The position numbers and the translations under genes are program-made. Positions 44,100 through 54,148 of a stretch of DNA of 64,000 nt are shown piece after piece; position 1 is the first letter of the stretch, and each line of letters starts with the position of its first letter. The notes beneath the pieces are model-generated. The model was not told the origin of the DNA. It ran no database searches and was given only the letters and a program-made list of their open reading frames with translations. The DNA is from Brevundimonas sp. EYE_349 (GTDB taxonomy: Bacteria > Pseudomonadota > Alphaproteobacteria > Caulobacterales > Caulobacteraceae): positions 659,106-723,105 of the forward strand of contig NZ_JAHXPB010000001.1 of NCBI RefSeq assembly GCF_023147505.1, written 5' to 3'.

Positions 44100-44129
44100 C
44101 GGACGTCTAACGCCCGAGCCAGGCTTTGG

Positions 44130-44690
44130 TCACGCCAAGGCTTCGTCGATCGCCTTGGCGACGAACTCGATCGAGCCCATGCCGTCGGCCTCGGTCAGCT
44201 TGCCCTGCTTTTCATAATAGGGAAGCAGCGGGGCGGTGTTGCGGTTGTAGGCCTCCAGCCGCACCTTGAACGATTCGGGATTGTCGTCGGGCCGCCCCTG
44301 GTCGGCGAAGCGCTTGGCGATCCGTTCGGTCAGGGCGGCGTCGTCCACCTTCAGCCGCACCACGGCGTCGATCTGGGCGCCGCGCTTGGCCAACATGGCG
44401 TCCAACGCCTCGGCCTGGGCCACCGTGCGGGGAAAGCCGTCGAAGATGGCGCCCCCCGCGGCCTCGGCCTCGGGCAGGCGGTCCTCGATCAAGGCGATGA
44501 CGATCTCGTCAGTGACAAGATCGCCGCGCGCCAGCACGTCCTTGACCTTCACGCCCAGTTCCGAGCCCGAGGCGATGGCCGCCCGGAGCATGTCGCCGGT
44601 GGAGAGCTGGACCATGCCCTTCTCTTCCACCAGCCGCTTGGCCTGGGTGCCCTTGCCCGCCGCCGGCGGTCCGAACAGGATCAAGTTCAT
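44130..44690 (-). CDS. adk: Adenylate kinase
   Basis: A 186-residue short-form adenylate kinase that balances AMP, ADP and ATP. The P-loop is FGPPAAGKGTQ (about 5-15), with QLSTGDMLRAA, the DGFPRTVAQA motif and lid arginines in RIAKRFADQGRPDDNPESFKVRL, where the zinc-type lid is absent. Position after secY is the usual one. The 30-bp gap to the TonB-like gene suggests co-transcription. Confidence 0.97.
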   Translation of the reverse strand: MNLILFGPPAAGKGTQAKRLVEEKGMVQLSTGDMLRAAIASGSELGVKVKDVLARGDLVTDEIVIALIEDRLPEAEAAGGAIFDGFPRTVAQAEALDAMLAKRGAQIDAVVRLKVDDAALTERIAKRFADQGRPDDNPESFKVRLEAYNRNTAPLLPYYEKQGKLTEADGMGSIEFVAKAIDEALA

Positions 44691-44727
44691 GCTTCAGCCC
44701 TCCCCTGGGCGTCTGACAACCTAAGAC

Positions 44728-46107
44728 TTAGCGGCGAACGGGCGTGGGAGCGCCGCGACCGCCACGACCACGCAACTTGGCCTTCTTGATCAGGCCTTCG
44801 TACTGGTGCGCCAGCAGTTGTGACTGAATCTGGGCCACAGTGTCCATCGTCACAGAGACCACGATCAAGATGGACGTTCCGCCAAAATACAGGCTGTTGC
44901 CGAATTGGCTGACGATGAATTCCGGCAGCAGGCAGACAGCGGTGATGTAGGCGGCGCCGATCACCGTCAGGCGGGTCAGCACATAGTCCAGATATTCCGC
45001 AGTACGTTTGCCCGGCCGGATACCCGGCAGGAAGCCGCCGTATTTCCGCAGGTTCTCAGCCGTGTCCTCCGGGTTGAAGGTGATGGAGGTGTAGAAGAAG
45101 CAGAAGAAGACGATAAGGGCGGCGTACAGCGCCATGAACAGCGGCTGGCCGTGCGTCAGCTGCGCCGTCACCAGCGGCAGCCAACTCATCCAGCTGGGCA
45201 GGTCGGCGTTGGCCGTCATGGTGGCCACCGTCGTCGGCAGCATCAGCAGCGACGAGGCGAAGATCGGCGGGATCACGCCGGCGGTGTTGACCTTCAGCGG
45301 CAGGAACGAACGCTCGCCTCCCGCCATGCGGTTGCCTTCCTGACGCTTCGGATACTGGATCAGAAGACGGCGCTGGGCGCGTTCCATGAAGACGATGAAG
45401 ACCACGGTGGCCACGGCCAGAACGGCGATGAACAGCAGGGCGAAGGCCGACATCTGACCTTGTTGGGCCAGCCCCAGCAGGCGGGCGACAGTGGACGGCA
45501 GGACCGCCACGATGCCCGCGAAGATGATCAGCGAAATGCCGTTGCCGACGCCGCGCGCCGTCACCTGCTCACCCAGCCACATCAGGAACATGGTGCCGCC
45601 GGTCAGGGTCACGACCGTCGAGACGATGAAGAAGACGCCGGGATTGTCGACCAGACCGGCCGTGCTGTTCAGGCCGGCGGCGATGCCGAACGACTGCGCC
45701 AGCGCCAGGAACACCGTCAGATAGCGGGTGTACTGGTTCAGCTGCTTGCGGCCGCTTTCGCCGCCTTCCTTCTTCAGCTTCTCCCAGGGCGGATACACCG
45801 TGCCCATCAGCTGCACGATGATGGACGCCGAGATGTAGGGCATCACGTTCAGCGCGAAGATGGCCATACGCTCGACCGCGCCGCCCGAGAACATGTTGAA
45901 CATGTCCAGGATGCCGCGCTGGCCCGAGGGGTCCTGGAAGAACTGCAGGAAGGCCTGCGAGTTGATGCCCGGGATCGGCACATAGGTGCCGATGCGATAG
46001 ACCAGAAGCGCGCCCAGCGTGAACAGCAGGCGCTTGTGCAGCTCGGTCGCTTTCGCGAACGAGCCCATGTTCATATTGGCGGCGAGTTGTTCTGCGGCCG
46101 AAGCCAT
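44728..46107 (-). CDS. secY: Preprotein translocase subunit SecY
   Basis: A 459-residue channel-forming subunit of the Sec translocon with ten transmembrane helices. Recognised segments: ELHKRLLFTLGALLVYRIGTYVPIPGIN near the start, the QLNQYTRYLTVFLA helix, KRQEGNRMAGGERSFLPLKVN in the cytoplasmic loop, and the C-terminal ESQLLAHQYEG-like IQSQLLAHQYEGLIKKAKLRG with its key arginines. Full length. A 127-bp leader with a hairpin separates it from rplO. Confidence 0.98.
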   Translation of the reverse strand: MASAAEQLAANMNMGSFAKATELHKRLLFTLGALLVYRIGTYVPIPGINSQAFLQFFQDPSGQRGILDMFNMFSGGAVERMAIFALNVMPYISASIIVQLMGTVYPPWEKLKKEGGESGRKQLNQYTRYLTVFLALAQSFGIAAGLNSTAGLVDNPGVFFIVSTVVTLTGGTMFLMWLGEQVTARGVGNGISLIIFAGIVAVLPSTVARLLGLAQQGQMSAFALLFIAVLAVATVVFIVFMERAQRRLLIQYPKRQEGNRMAGGERSFLPLKVNTAGVIPPIFASSLLMLPTTVATMTANADLPSWMSWLPLVTAQLTHGQPLFMALYAALIVFFCFFYTSITFNPEDTAENLRKYGGFLPGIRPGKRTAEYLDYVLTRLTVIGAAYITAVCLLPEFIVSQFGNSLYFGGTSILIVVSVTMDTVAQIQSQLLAHQYEGLIKKAKLRGRGGRGAPTPVRR

Positions 46108-46146
46108 TATGCGTCCCCACGACTGATTGAGTCGTCAGATAGGCGA

Positions 46147-46173
46147 GAAGCGGCGCTCTTGCGAGGCCGCTTC
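46147..46173 (-). other. Strong hairpin in the rplO-secY gap
   Basis: GAAGCGGC and GCCGCTTC form an 8-bp stem, extended by CTC-GAG around a TTGC loop with one bulge. No T run follows on the minus strand. It lies in the secY leader and could slow RNase action or tune secY expression. Confidence 0.6.
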
Positions 46174-46234
46174 CGTTCTTTCGTCGTCGCAGGTGTAATC
46201 AGGCCACGGCCTAATCGCCGCGACGACGCGTTGC

Positions 46235-46828
46235 TTAGGCCTTGGCGGCGGCGCGCTTGGCGCGGGCCGAGATCTTGTTCTCGTCGCCGCGCGGAGCCTT
46301 GGGCGCCGGGGCCTTGCCCTTGGCGGCGTTGCGCTTCTCGACGCGCGCGGCGGCCTTGGCTTCGGCTTCGATGCGTTGTTCGACGACCGAACCGCCCGCC
46401 GCTTCGATAGCTTGCTTGGCGCCCGACGTCGCCGACCATACGACGAGGTTCAGCGCTTGCTTCACTTCGCCGGTGCCCAGCAGGCGCACGCCGTCCTTGA
46501 CGCGGCGGATCACGCCGGCGGCGACCAGGGCGTCGCCCTTGATTTCCGACTTGGCGTCCAGCTTGCCGGCGTCGATGGCGTCCTGCAGGCGCCACAGGTT
46601 CACTTCAGCCAGCTTCAGGGCGTTGGGATTGTTGAAGCCGCGCTTGGGCATACGCATGTACAGCGGCATCTGGCCGCCTTCGAAGCCCAGCAGGCTGACG
46701 CCCGTACGCGACTTCTGACCCTTGACGCCGCGACCGGCGGTCTTGCCCTTGCCCGAACCGGGGCCACGGCCGACACGCATGCGCTTCTTGTGCGCGCCTT
46801 CGTTGTCGCGGATTTCGTTCAGTTTCAT
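46235..46828 (-). CDS. rplO: 50S ribosomal protein L15 with extended C-terminus
   Basis: A 197-residue L15, about 50 residues longer than E. coli L15. The first 150 residues carry the family: [22 protein letters not shown] start, [36 protein letters not shown]. The extra tail (about 150-197) is rich in Ala, Lys and Arg and probably disordered. A 158-bp gap with a hairpin separates it from rpmD. Confidence 0.97.
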   Translation of the reverse strand: MKLNEIRDNEGAHKKRMRVGRGPGSGKGKTAGRGVKGQKSRTGVSLLGFEGGQMPLYMRMPKRGFNNPNALKLAEVNLWRLQDAIDAGKLDAKSEIKGDALVAAGVIRRVKDGVRLLGTGEVKQALNLVVWSATSGAKQAIEAAGGSVVEQRIEAEAKAAARVEKRNAAKGKAPAPKAPRGDENKISARAKRAAAKA

Positions 46829-46950
46829 GTGCCTGATCCTTTCGGGTTCTAGCGCCGGACACGACCTCGAGAATGAGGCGGCCAGACTCGGCTCGGAAAA
46901 AATGAAGGGCCGCTCATAGGCGACCCCCGAAACATAAGCAAGATGCGAAA

Positions 46951-46980
46951 CGCCCTCCCCCGGTGTTCCGAGGGAGGGCG
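46951..46980 (-). other. Terminator-like hairpin between rpmD and rplO
   Basis: CGCCCTCCC pairs perfectly with GGGAGGGCG, with an inner CGG-CCG pairing around a 4-nt loop. On the minus strand only TTTCGC follows, so termination would be partial. It sits six bases after the rpmD stop, in the largest gap of the spc part, and may attenuate rplO-secY-adk. Confidence 0.6.
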
Positions 46981-46986
46981 AAAGGC

Positions 46987-47175
46987 TTACTTCTCGACCA
47001 CTTCCACCAGATGGTGGACCTTGGCGATCATGCCGCGAACCGAAGGGGTGTCCTCCAGGGTCGCTTCACGACCGATGCGGTTCAAGCCCAGGCCCACCAG
47101 GGTGGCGCGCTGGTCATTCTTGCGGCGGATCGGCGAAGCGATCTGCTTGATGGTGACGGTCTTGTTCTCGGCCAT
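46987..47175 (-). CDS. rpmD: 50S ribosomal protein L30
   Basis: A 62-residue L30. The family core [26 protein letters not shown] is complete and length is standard. It starts three bases after rpsE ends. Its message continues into a 158-bp gap with a hairpin before rplO. Confidence 0.97.
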   Translation of the reverse strand: MAENKTVTIKQIASPIRRKNDQRATLVGLGLNRIGREATLEDTPSVRGMIAKVHHLVEVVEK

Positions 47176-47178
47176 GAC

Positions 47179-47787
47179 TTAGGACTCCACAGCTTCCGGC
47201 GTCGAGGCGCCGTCGTTGCGGCGGCCCATCAGGTCGGCGACCTTCTTGCCACGCTTCGAAGCGACCTGACGCGGCGACGACTGGACCTTCAGGGCCTCGA
47301 ACGTCGCACGGATCATGTTGTAGGGGTTCGACGAGCCGGTCGACTTGCCCACGACGTCCTGGACGCCAAGGGTTTCGAGGACCGCACGCATCGGACCGCC
47401 GGCGATGACGCCGGTGCCGGGAGGGGCCGCGCGCATCATGATCTTGCCGGCGCCCCAACGGCCGTTGCCGTCGTGGTGCAGGGTGCGGTTCTCGCGCAGA
47501 GGAACGCGGATCATCGTCTTCTTGGCTTCTTCCGTCGCCTTGCGGATGGCTTCCGGCACTTCACGCGCCTTGCCGTGACCGAAGCCGACCCGGCCCTTGC
47601 CGTCGCCGACGACCATCAGGGCTGCGAAGCTGAAGCGACGGCCGCCCTTAACGGTGGCGGCGACGCGGTTGATGTGGACCAGCTTCTCGACGATGTCCGA
47701 ATCCGGGCCATCGACAGCGGGAGCGTTGCGGTTGTCACGACGGTTGCGATCGTTGCCGCCGCCGCCGCGTTGGGGTTGTTGCGCCAT
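47179..47787 (-). CDS. rpsE: 30S ribosomal protein S5
   Basis: A 202-residue S5 important for decoding fidelity. A Gly/Asn/Arg-rich N-terminal extension (about 1-28) precedes the double-stranded RNA-binding domain: [32 protein letters not shown] and [15 protein letters not shown]. The C-terminal domain is complete. It starts 12 bases after rplR ends. Confidence 0.98.
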   Translation of the reverse strand: MAQQPQRGGGGNDRNRRDNRNAPAVDGPDSDIVEKLVHINRVAATVKGGRRFSFAALMVVGDGKGRVGFGHGKAREVPEAIRKATEEAKKTMIRVPLRENRTLHHDGNGRWGAGKIMMRAAPPGTGVIAGGPMRAVLETLGVQDVVGKSTGSSNPYNMIRATFEALKVQSSPRQVASKRGKKVADLMGRRNDGASTPEAVES

Positions 47788-47799
47788 CTGTCGCGTCCC

Positions 47800-48156
47800 T
47801 TAGAAGTTCAGGCCGGCTTCACGCGCGGCTTCCGCCAGCGCCTTCACCCGTCCGTGATAGATGTACTCGCCGCGGTCGAAGACGACGTCCTTGACGCCTT
47901 TCTCGATGGCGCGTTCGGCGATCAGCTTGCCGATCGCGGCGGCCGCGGCCGTGTCCGAACCCCGCTTGCCCTTGCCGCCCTCCAGCGACGAAGCGGCGGC
48001 GATCGTCACGCCCTGGGCGTCGTCGATGATCTGGGCCGAGATGTTCTTGTCCGAACGATAGACCGACAGACGCAGACGACCGTTGGCGACAGCCTTCAGG
48101 CGACGGCGAGTGCGCTCTGCGCGGCGCTTGGCTTGTTGTCGAAGAGAGAGAGCCAT
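47800..48156 (-). CDS. rplR: 50S ribosomal protein L18
   Basis: A 118-residue L18 that helps load 5S rRNA. Signature: [18 protein letters not shown] near 29-46 and the C-terminal [24 protein letters not shown] segment (key [13 protein letters not shown]). The N-terminus is basic. Three bases separate it from rplF. Confidence 0.98.
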   Translation of the reverse strand: MALSLRQQAKRRAERTRRRLKAVANGRLRLSVYRSDKNISAQIIDDAQGVTIAAASSLEGGKGKRGSDTAAAAAIGKLIAERAIEKGVKDVVFDRGEYIYHGRVKALAEAAREAGLNF

Positions 48157-48159
48157 GAC

Positions 48160-48693
48160 TTACTTCTTCTTGCCTTCCTTGCGACGCACGGTCTCGCCGG
48201 CGTAACGGACGCCCTTGCCCTTGTAGGGCTCCGGCGGACGCAGCTTGCGGATGACCGCGGCGACCTGACCCACGGCCTGCTTGTCCGAGCCCGAGATCTT
48301 GATCTCGGTCTGCTTGGGCACAGCGAAGCTGACGCCGGCCGGCGGATCGATATCGACTTCATGCGAGAAGCCGAGTTGCAGCGACAGGGCGTTGCCCTTC
48401 ATCGCGGCGCGGTAACCCACGCCGACCAGTTCCAGCGACTTCTCGAAGCCCGAGGTGACGCCGGTGACCATGTTGTCGACCAGGGTCCGCGACAGACCCC
48501 ACATCGCGCGGGCGCGAGGGGTGTCCGAACGCGGGGTCAGCGACAGTTCCTCGCCTTCCTGCTTGACTTCGATCTCGTCGGCGACGGTCCAGGCGCGTTC
48601 GCCCTTGGGACCCTTGACGGTGATGTTCTGGCCGTCGAGCGTGACAGTCACGCCCTTCGGCACGGCGATGGTTTTCTTGCCAATACGGGACAT
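48160..48693 (-). CDS. rplF: 50S ribosomal protein L6
   Basis: A 177-residue L6 near the sarcin-ricin loop. [16 protein letters not shown] is the standard start, so the ATG at 48693 is used; an upstream in-frame ATG at 48729 lies inside rpsH. The C-terminal [19 protein letters not shown] motif appears as [18 protein letters not shown]. It begins one base after rpsH ends. Confidence 0.98.
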   Translation of the reverse strand: MSRIGKKTIAVPKGVTVTLDGQNITVKGPKGERAWTVADEIEVKQEGEELSLTPRSDTPRARAMWGLSRTLVDNMVTGVTSGFEKSLELVGVGYRAAMKGNALSLQLGFSHEVDIDPPAGVSFAVPKQTEIKISGSDKQAVGQVAAVIRKLRPPEPYKGKGVRYAGETVRRKEGKKK

Positions 48694-48694
48694 A

Positions 48695-49093
48695 TCAGTA
48701 GACCCTGCAGAGGACTTCGCCGCCGACATTGGCGTCGCGAGCGGCGGCGTCGGACATGACGCCCTTCGAAGTCGAAAGGATCGAGATGCCGAGGCCGTTC
48801 TTGATCGGCTTCAGATCGCCGATCGCCGAATAGACGCGGCGGCCAGGCTTGGACACGCGCGCGATCTCGGCGATGACGGGTTGGCCGTCGAAGTACTTCA
48901 GCTCGATCTCGAACTGCGGAAACTCACCCGGGTTCTGAACCAGGTTGTAGCCGCGGATGTAGCCTTCGTCCTGCAGCACGTCCAGGACGCGCTGGCGAAG
49001 ACGCGAAGCGGGGGTCAGCACCTTGGAACGCTTGCGGGTCGCCGCGTTCTTGATGCGAGCGATCATGTCGCTCAGGGGATCGTTGATCATCAT
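48695..49093 (-). CDS. rpsH: 30S ribosomal protein S8
   Basis: A 132-residue S8, an early-binding 30S protein and, in E. coli, the translational repressor of the spc operon. Seen: [22 protein letters not shown] and the C-terminal [23 protein letters not shown] motif. ATG 49093 or the adjacent ATG 49090 may serve as start. Whether S8 autoregulation operates here is unknown. Confidence 0.98.
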   Translation of the reverse strand: MMINDPLSDMIARIKNAATRKRSKVLTPASRLRQRVLDVLQDEGYIRGYNLVQNPGEFPQFEIELKYFDGQPVIAEIARVSKPGRRVYSAIGDLKPIKNGLGISILSTSKGVMSDAAARDANVGGEVLCRVY

Positions 49094-49108
49094 GTCTGTT
49101 CGCTCCCC

Positions 49109-49414
49109 TTACCAGCTCGACTTCGTCAGGCCGGGAATCTGGCCCAGGTTGCCCAGTTCACGCAGCGCGATCCGGCTCATCTTGAGCTTGCGATAGAAAG
49201 CACGCGGGCGACCCGTCACTTCGCAGCGGTTGCGAATGCGGCTCGGCGCGGAGTTGCGCGGCAGGGCGGCCAGTTGCAGGCGCGCCTCGAAGCGCTCCTC
49301 CAGCGGCAGGTTTTCGTCGTTGGCGGTCGCCTTCAGGGCGGCGCGCTTTGCGGCATACTTCGCAACCAGGGCCTTGACGGCTTCGTTGCGGTTTACGGCG
49401 CTCTTCTTAGCCAT
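49109..49414 (-). CDS. rpsN: 30S ribosomal protein S14
   Basis: A 101-residue S14 of the zinc-free long form: the four cysteines of the short form are absent. [22 protein letters not shown] and the [11 protein letters not shown] end are diagnostic. Fifteen bases separate it from rpsH. Confidence 0.98.
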   Translation of the reverse strand: MAKKSAVNRNEAVKALVAKYAAKRAALKATANDENLPLEERFEARLQLAALPRNSAPSRIRNRCEVTGRPRAFYRKLKMSRIALRELGNLGQIPGLTKSSW

Positions 49415-49433
49415 TGTTCTCTTCCCTTCCCGC

Positions 49434-49994
49434 TCAGTTCTTCACGAACGGGAACTTGAACTCGGTGAGGAGAGCCTTGGCTTCCTCATCGGTCTTGGCC
49501 GTGGTGCAGACGACAATGTCCATGCCCCACATCTGATCGATCTGGTCGTAGTTGATCTCGGGGAACACGATGTGTTCCTTCAGGCCGGTGGCGTAGTTGC
49601 CGCGACCGTCGAAGGACGTGCCCTTCAGACCACGGAAGTCCTTCACGCGCGGCAGGGCGATCGTGATGAACCGGTCCAGGAACTCGTACATCTGGTCGCC
49701 GCGCAGCGTGACCTTGCCGCCGATGACCATGCCTTCACGCAGCTTGAAGCCGGCGATGGAGTTGCGGGCCTTGGTGGCGACGGCCTTCTGGCCGGCGATG
49801 GCCGTCAGGTCCTTGAGGGCGGTGTTCACCTTCTTGGAGTCCGCGACGGCTTCGCCGATGCCCATGTTCAGGACGATCTTGTCCAGCTTGGGCACCTGCA
49901 TTTCGTTCGTATAGCCGAACTTGTCCTTCATCACCTGGCGGATGCGCGAGTGATATTCGCCTTTAAGGCGCGGAGCGTACTTTTCGGTCGCCAT
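49434..49994 (-). CDS. rplE: 50S ribosomal protein L5
   Basis: A 186-residue L5, a 5S rRNA-binding protein of the central protuberance. Seen: [43 protein letters not shown] and the [18 protein letters not shown] motif. Its ATG shares one base with the rplX stop (TGATG), so translation is coupled. Confidence 0.98.
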   Translation of the reverse strand: MATEKYAPRLKGEYHSRIRQVMKDKFGYTNEMQVPKLDKIVLNMGIGEAVADSKKVNTALKDLTAIAGQKAVATKARNSIAGFKLREGMVIGGKVTLRGDQMYEFLDRFITIALPRVKDFRGLKGTSFDGRGNYATGLKEHIVFPEINYDQIDQMWGMDIVVCTTAKTDEEAKALLTEFKFPFVKN

Positions 49995-50302
49995 CAGATG
50001 ACGTCTCCCGTCGTCTTGGCGATGCGGACCTTGGTGTCCCCATCGATCTTGAAGCCGACGCGGGTCGCCTTGCCGTTGGCGTCGGCGATCGCGACGTTCG
50101 ACAGGTGAAGCGAGGCTTCCTTGTTCTTGATGCCGCCTTGCGGGTCAGCCTGGCTCGGGCGCGTGTGGCGCTGAACCATGTTGACGCCTTCGACGACGAC
50201 GCGGTTTTCGGAAGGCAGGACCTTCAGCACATTGCCCGTGCGGCCCTTGTCCTTGCCGGTGAGGACGACGACGCGGTCGCCCTTCTTGATCTTGGCGGCC
50301 AT
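49994..50302 (-). CDS. rplX: 50S ribosomal protein L24
   Basis: A 102-residue L24, an assembly initiator of the 50S subunit. The KOW motif begins [19 protein letters not shown]. The middle [18 protein letters not shown] is typical. One base separates it from rplN and it overlaps rplE by one base. Confidence 0.98.
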   Translation of the reverse strand: MAAKIKKGDRVVVLTGKDKGRTGNVLKVLPSENRVVVEGVNMVQRHTRPSQADPQGGIKNKEASLHLSNVAIADANGKATRVGFKIDGDTKVRIAKTTGDVI

Positions 50303-50303
50303 G

Positions 50304-50672
50304 TTACAGGACCTCCGGAGCCAGCGAGATGATCTTCATGTGGTTCTTGGCGCGCAGTTCGCGGGGAACCGGGCCGAAGATCCGCGTGCCAACCGGCTCG
50401 TTCGCCTTGTTGACGATGACGGCGGCCGACTTGTCGAAGCGGATGACCGAGCCGTCCTTGCGTTGGATGTCCTTGGCGGTGCGCACGACGATGGCGCGAA
50501 CGACGTCGCCCTTCTTCACGCGACCACGCGGGATGGCTTCCTTCACGGAGGCGACGATGGTGTCGCCGATCGAGGCGTAGCGGCGCTTGGAGCCGCCCAA
50601 CACCTTGATGCACATGACCCGGCGGGCGCCCGAATTGTCGGCCACTTCCAGGTTAGTTTGCATCTGGATCAT
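50304..50672 (-). CDS. rplN: 50S ribosomal protein L14
   Basis: A 122-residue L14 at the subunit interface, also contacted by the silencing factor Rsf[29 protein letters not shown] and [13 protein letters not shown] are diagnostic. Standard length, 18 bases after rpsQ. Confidence 0.98.
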   Translation of the reverse strand: MIQMQTNLEVADNSGARRVMCIKVLGGSKRRYASIGDTIVASVKEAIPRGRVKKGDVVRAIVVRTAKDIQRKDGSVIRFDKSAAVIVNKANEPVGTRIFGPVPRELRAKNHMKIISLAPEVL

Positions 50673-50690
50673 AAGATCAGATCCTTCTGA

Positions 50691-50933
50691 TTACGAGGCC
50701 GAGGCCGGGGAGATGACTTCCCAGCGCTTCAGCTTGGACTTCGGGGCGCACTCGACGATGCGAGCGATGTCGCCGACCTTGAGCGCGTTGGCTTCGTCGT
50801 GCGCGTGGTACTTCTTGGAGGACCGGACGGTCTTCTTCAGAAGCGGGTGGAGCAGCGTGCGCTCCACCTTCACGACGACGGTCTTTTCGCCCTTGTCGGA
50901 CACGACCACGCCTTCGAGAATTCGCTTGGGCAT
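50691..50933 (-). CDS. rpsQ: 30S ribosomal protein S17
   Basis: An 80-residue S17, an early 16S rRNA-binding protein. [21 protein letters not shown] sets the start at 50933; an ATG at 51008 would overlap rpmC and add foreign residues. The [10 protein letters not shown] and [18 protein letters not shown] segments are typical. Confidence 0.97.
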   Translation of the reverse strand: MPKRILEGVVVSDKGEKTVVVKVERTLLHPLLKKTVRSSKKYHAHDEANALKVGDIARIVECAPKSKLKRWEVISPASAS

Positions 50934-50943
50934 ATTCGTTTCC

Positions 50944-51141
50944 TTACGAGGCCGCACGCTTCTCGCGCAGAAGCGTCGAGATGCGAGCGATGTCTTTGCG
51001 CACTTCACCCACGCGGTGGGTCTTTTCCATTTGGCCGGTGGCCGCCTGGAAGCGCAGGTTGAACTGTTCCTTCTTGAGCTTCAGCAGCTCGTCGGCCAGT
51101 TGGTCGGTCGTTTGCGACCGCAGATCGGCGATCTTGGTCAT
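50944..51141 (-). CDS. rpmC: 50S ribosomal protein L29
   Basis: A 65-residue helical L29 near the peptide exit, where it helps dock SRP and trigger factor. [26 protein letters not shown] is the family core. The start shares one base with the rplP stop (TGATG). Ten bases separate it from rpsQ. Confidence 0.97.
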   Translation of the reverse strand: MTKIADLRSQTTDQLADELLKLKKEQFNLRFQAATGQMEKTHRVGEVRKDIARISTLLREKRAAS

Positions 51142-51581
51142 TAGGCGGCTACCTCGACATGAGCGACGCCGGCGTCGATGCGGGTCACCACCTTGGTGCG
51201 GACCGGCAGCTTGGCTGCGCCGAGACGGAGCGCTTCGCGGGCGACATCGTCCGGAACGCCGTCGATTTCAAACAGGATGCGGCCAGGGTGGCAGCGCGCG
51301 GCCCAATGGTCCACGGCGCCCTTGCCCTTACCCATCCGGACTTCGGCCGGCTTGCCCGTGACGGGCAGGTCGGGGAAGACGCGGATCCAGACGCGGCCTT
51401 GGCGCTTCATCTGGCGCGTGATCGCGCGGCGAGCCGCTTCGATCTGACGCGCGGTGATGCGTTCCGGCTCCAGCGTCTTCAGGCCGTACGACCCGAAGTT
51501 CAGCGAGAAGCCGCCCTTGGCCGAGCCGTGGATGCGGCCCTTGAAGGCCTTGCGGTACTTGGTCTTCTTCGGTTGCAACAT
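51141..51581 (-). CDS. rplP: 50S ribosomal protein L16
   Basis: A 146-residue L16 at the A site, needed for late 50S assembly. [24 protein letters not shown] and the [27 protein letters not shown] segment (key [15 protein letters not shown]) are diagnostic. Standard place after rpsC. Confidence 0.98.
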   Translation of the reverse strand: MLQPKKTKYRKAFKGRIHGSAKGGFSLNFGSYGLKTLEPERITARQIEAARRAITRQMKRQGRVWIRVFPDLPVTGKPAEVRMGKGKGAVDHWAARCHPGRILFEIDGVPDDVAREALRLGAAKLPVRTKVVTRIDAGVAHVEVAA

Positions 51582-51584
51582 GAC

Positions 51585-52340
51585 TTAGTTCTCACGTCCC
51601 CGGTCGCGACGCGGACCGCGGTCGCCACGGGGGCCGCCGCGTTCGCGGCCTTCGTTCGAGGACGGACCCGAAGCTTCCTGGGCCCAACGCTTGTCCTGCG
51701 CCATGGGATCGTGCTCCAGCACTTCACCCTTAAAGACCCAGACCTTCACGCCGATGATGCCGTAGGTCGTCTTGGCTTCGTAGAAGCCGTAGTCGATGTC
51801 GGCGCGCAGGGTGTGAAGCGGCACACGGCCTTCGCGGTACCATTCCATACGCGCGATTTCCGCGCCGCCCAGACGACCCGAGACATTCATACGAATGCCC
51901 TTGGCGCCCAGACGCATGGCCGACTGCATCGAACGCTTCATGGCGCGACGGAAGGCCACGCGGCGTTCCAGCTGCTGCGCGATGTTCTCGGCGATCAGCT
52001 GTGCATCGGTTTCCGGCTTGCGGACTTCGATGATGTTCAGGTGAACTTCACCCTCGGTGCGCGCCGAGATGTCCTTGCGGAGCTTCTCGATGTCGGCGCC
52101 CTTCTTGCCGATCACGACGCCAGGACGGGCGGCGTAGATGGTGATGCGGCACTTCTTGTGCGGGCGCTCGATGATGATGCGCGACACGCCGGCGGCGGCC
52201 AGACGTTCCTTCAGCCACTCGCGCAGCTTCAGGTCCTGGTGCAGCAGGCGGGAATAGTCGGCGCCGGCGGCGAACCAACGGCTGTCCCACGTGCGGTTCA
52301 CGCCGAGGCGCAGACCGACCGGATTGATTTTCTGTCCCAT
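51585..52340 (-). CDS. rpsC: 30S ribosomal protein S3 with RG-rich tail
   Basis: A 251-residue S3 of the mRNA entry channel. N-terminal [22 protein letters not shown], the KH domain with [15 protein letters not shown], and the C-terminal domain are complete. The last about 30 residues form an Arg/Gly-rich tail ([14 protein letters not shown]) beyond the E. coli length, probably flexible. Its start overlaps the rplV stop by one base. Confidence 0.98.
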   Translation of the reverse strand: MGQKINPVGLRLGVNRTWDSRWFAAGADYSRLLHQDLKLREWLKERLAAAGVSRIIIERPHKKCRITIYAARPGVVIGKKGADIEKLRKDISARTEGEVHLNIIEVRKPETDAQLIAENIAQQLERRVAFRRAMKRSMQSAMRLGAKGIRMNVSGRLGGAEIARMEWYREGRVPLHTLRADIDYGFYEAKTTYGIIGVKVWVFKGEVLEHDPMAQDKRWAQEASGPSSNEGRERGGPRGDRGPRRDRGREN

Positions 52341-52720
52341 CAGGCGGCCTCGCCGGCTTCACGGACCACGATGGTGATCTCGCTGAACGGTTTCAGGATG
52401 CGCGACGAACGACCGCGAGCACGGCTCGCGAAACGCTTCATCACCAGGTTCTTGCCCACGAAAGCCTCGGCGACGACCAGGTTGTCGATGTCGAGGTTGT
52501 GGTTGTTCTCGGCGTTGGAGACGGCCGAATACAGGACCTTGCGGACGTCGCCGGCGATGCGCTTACGGCTGAACTCCAGCTCGTTCAGCGCCTTCTGAAC
52601 CGGCATGCCGCGGATCGAAGCGGCCACCAGGTTCAGCTTTTGCGGGCTGATGCGCACGTTGACCAGCTTGGCGCGGGCCTCGGTCGGGGCGACCCGACGC
52701 TCGTTTTTTGTCTGGGCCAT
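52340..52720 (-). CDS. rplV: 50S ribosomal protein L22
   Basis: A 126-residue L22 whose beta-hairpin loop lines the exit tunnel. Seen: [27 protein letters not shown] and the hairpin region [26 protein letters not shown]. Four bases separate it from rpsS. Confidence 0.98.
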   Translation of the reverse strand: MAQTKNERRVAPTEARAKLVNVRISPQKLNLVAASIRGMPVQKALNELEFSRKRIAGDVRKVLYSAVSNAENNHNLDIDNLVVAEAFVGKNLVMKRFASRARGRSSRILKPFSEITIVVREAGEAA

Positions 52721-52723
52721 CGG

Positions 52724-53002
52724 TTACTTCCTTTTGGCCTTCTTGTCCGCCGCGTGCCCCGGGAAGTTCCGGGTCGGGGCGAACTCGCCGAGCTTCATGC
52801 CGACCATCTCTTCCGAGACCGACACGGGCACGTGCTTCTGACCGTTATGGACGCCGAACGTCAGACCGACGAACTGCGGCAGGATGGTGGAGCGGCGCGA
52901 CCAGGTCTTGATCACGTCCTTGCGGCCCGACGATTGAACGGCGTCGGCCTTCTTGAGCAGATACCCGTCGACAAACGGGCCTTTCCAGGAGGAGCGGGCC
53001 AT
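52724..53002 (-). CDS. rpsS: 30S ribosomal protein S19
   Basis: A 92-residue S19 of the 30S head. [45 protein letters not shown] and the [17 protein letters not shown] end are complete and diagnostic. It starts two bases after rplB ends. Confidence 0.98.
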   Translation of the reverse strand: MARSSWKGPFVDGYLLKKADAVQSSGRKDVIKTWSRRSTILPQFVGLTFGVHNGQKHVPVSVSEEMVGMKLGEFAPTRNFPGHAADKKAKRK

Positions 53003-53004
53003 TC

Positions 53005-53841
53005 TTAGCGAGCCTTCTTAACGTGGCGGGTACGGATGATGTACTTGTCCGTAGCCTTGTTCTTGCGGGTACGAGTGCCCTTGGTGTCCTTACCCCACGG
53101 CGTGACGGGGGTGCGACCACCAGAGGTCCGGCCTTCACCACCACCATGCGGGTGGTCGATCGGGTTCATGGCGACGCCGCGAACGTGCGGACGCCAGCCC
53201 ATGTGACGCTTGCGACCGGCCTTGCCCAGGTTCTGGTTCATGTGGTCGGGGTTCGAAACCGCGCCCACCGTGGCGATGCAGCCGTCCAGGACCATGCGCA
53301 GCTCGCCCGAGCCGAGACGGATCTGGGCGTAGCCCTGATCGCGACCCACCAGCTGGGCGTAGGCGCCGGCCGAACGGGCCAGTTGAGCGCCCTTGCCCGG
53401 CTTCATTTCGATGTTGTGGATGATCGTACCCACCGGCATCGAACGCAGCGGCATGGCGTTGCCAGGCTTCACGTCGGTCTTTTCGCCCGCGATGATCGTG
53501 TCGCCCGCCTTAAGGCGTTGCGGCGCGATGATGTAGGTCTTCTCGCCATCGGCATAGGTGACCAGCGCGATGAAGGCCGTGCGGTTCGGGTCGTATTCCA
53601 GACGCTCGACCGTGCCGACCATGTCCCACTTGCGACGCTTGAAGTCGATCTTGCGGTACAGGGTCTTGGCGCCGCCGCCACGGAAGCGGACCGCGATGCG
53701 ACCGCCCTGCCCGCGTCCGCCCGACTTGGTCAGGCCTTCGGTCAGCGACTTTTCCGGACGGCCCTTGTGGAGTTCCGAACGGTCGACCAGCACGAGGGCG
53801 CGACGGCCCGGCGAAGTCGGATTGTAGGTTTTCAAGGCCAT
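53005..53841 (-). CDS. rplB: 50S ribosomal protein L2
   Basis: A 278-residue L2, essential for peptidyl transferase and subunit joining. [24 protein letters not shown], the [13 protein letters not shown] segment and the catalytic-region motif [18 protein letters not shown] are present. Full length. It is the central gene of the S10 part. Confidence 0.98.
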   Translation of the reverse strand: MALKTYNPTSPGRRALVLVDRSELHKGRPEKSLTEGLTKSGGRGQGGRIAVRFRGGGAKTLYRKIDFKRRKWDMVGTVERLEYDPNRTAFIALVTYADGEKTYIIAPQRLKAGDTIIAGEKTDVKPGNAMPLRSMPVGTIIHNIEMKPGKGAQLARSAGAYAQLVGRDQGYAQIRLGSGELRMVLDGCIATVGAVSNPDHMNQNLGKAGRKRHMGWRPHVRGVAMNPIDHPHGGGEGRTSGGRTPVTPWGKDTKGTRTRKNKATDKYIIRTRHVKKAR

Positions 53842-53845
53842 CTGA

Positions 53846-54148
53846 TCAGAGCCCCGTGGTGACGTCGATCGACTGGCCGTCGGCCAGCGTCACGATCGCT
53901 TTTTTGATGTCGACGCGACGACCCAGGATGCCCCGGAAGCGCTTGGTCTTGCCCTTTTGGACCAGGGTGTTGACCTTGACGACGTTGACTTTGAACAGGC
54001 TTTCGACCGCGGCTGCGATCTCGTCCTTGGACGCCGTGTCGGCGACGCGGAAGACGACCTTGTTCTGCTCGGACAGGATCGTGGCCTTTTCGGTGATCAC
54101 CGGGGCCAGGATGGTGTCGTAGTGCTTGGCGGTAGGTTGAGCGGCCAT
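53846..54148 (-). CDS. rplW: 50S ribosomal protein L23
   Basis: A 100-residue L23, docking site for trigger factor and SRP at the tunnel exit. [23 protein letters not shown] and the [18 protein letters not shown] segment fit. The start shares one base with the rplD stop. Confidence 0.97.
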   Translation of the reverse strand: MAAQPTAKHYDTILAPVITEKATILSEQNKVVFRVADTASKDEIAAAVESLFKVNVVKVNTLVQKGKTKRFRGILGRRVDIKKAIVTLADGQSIDVTTGL

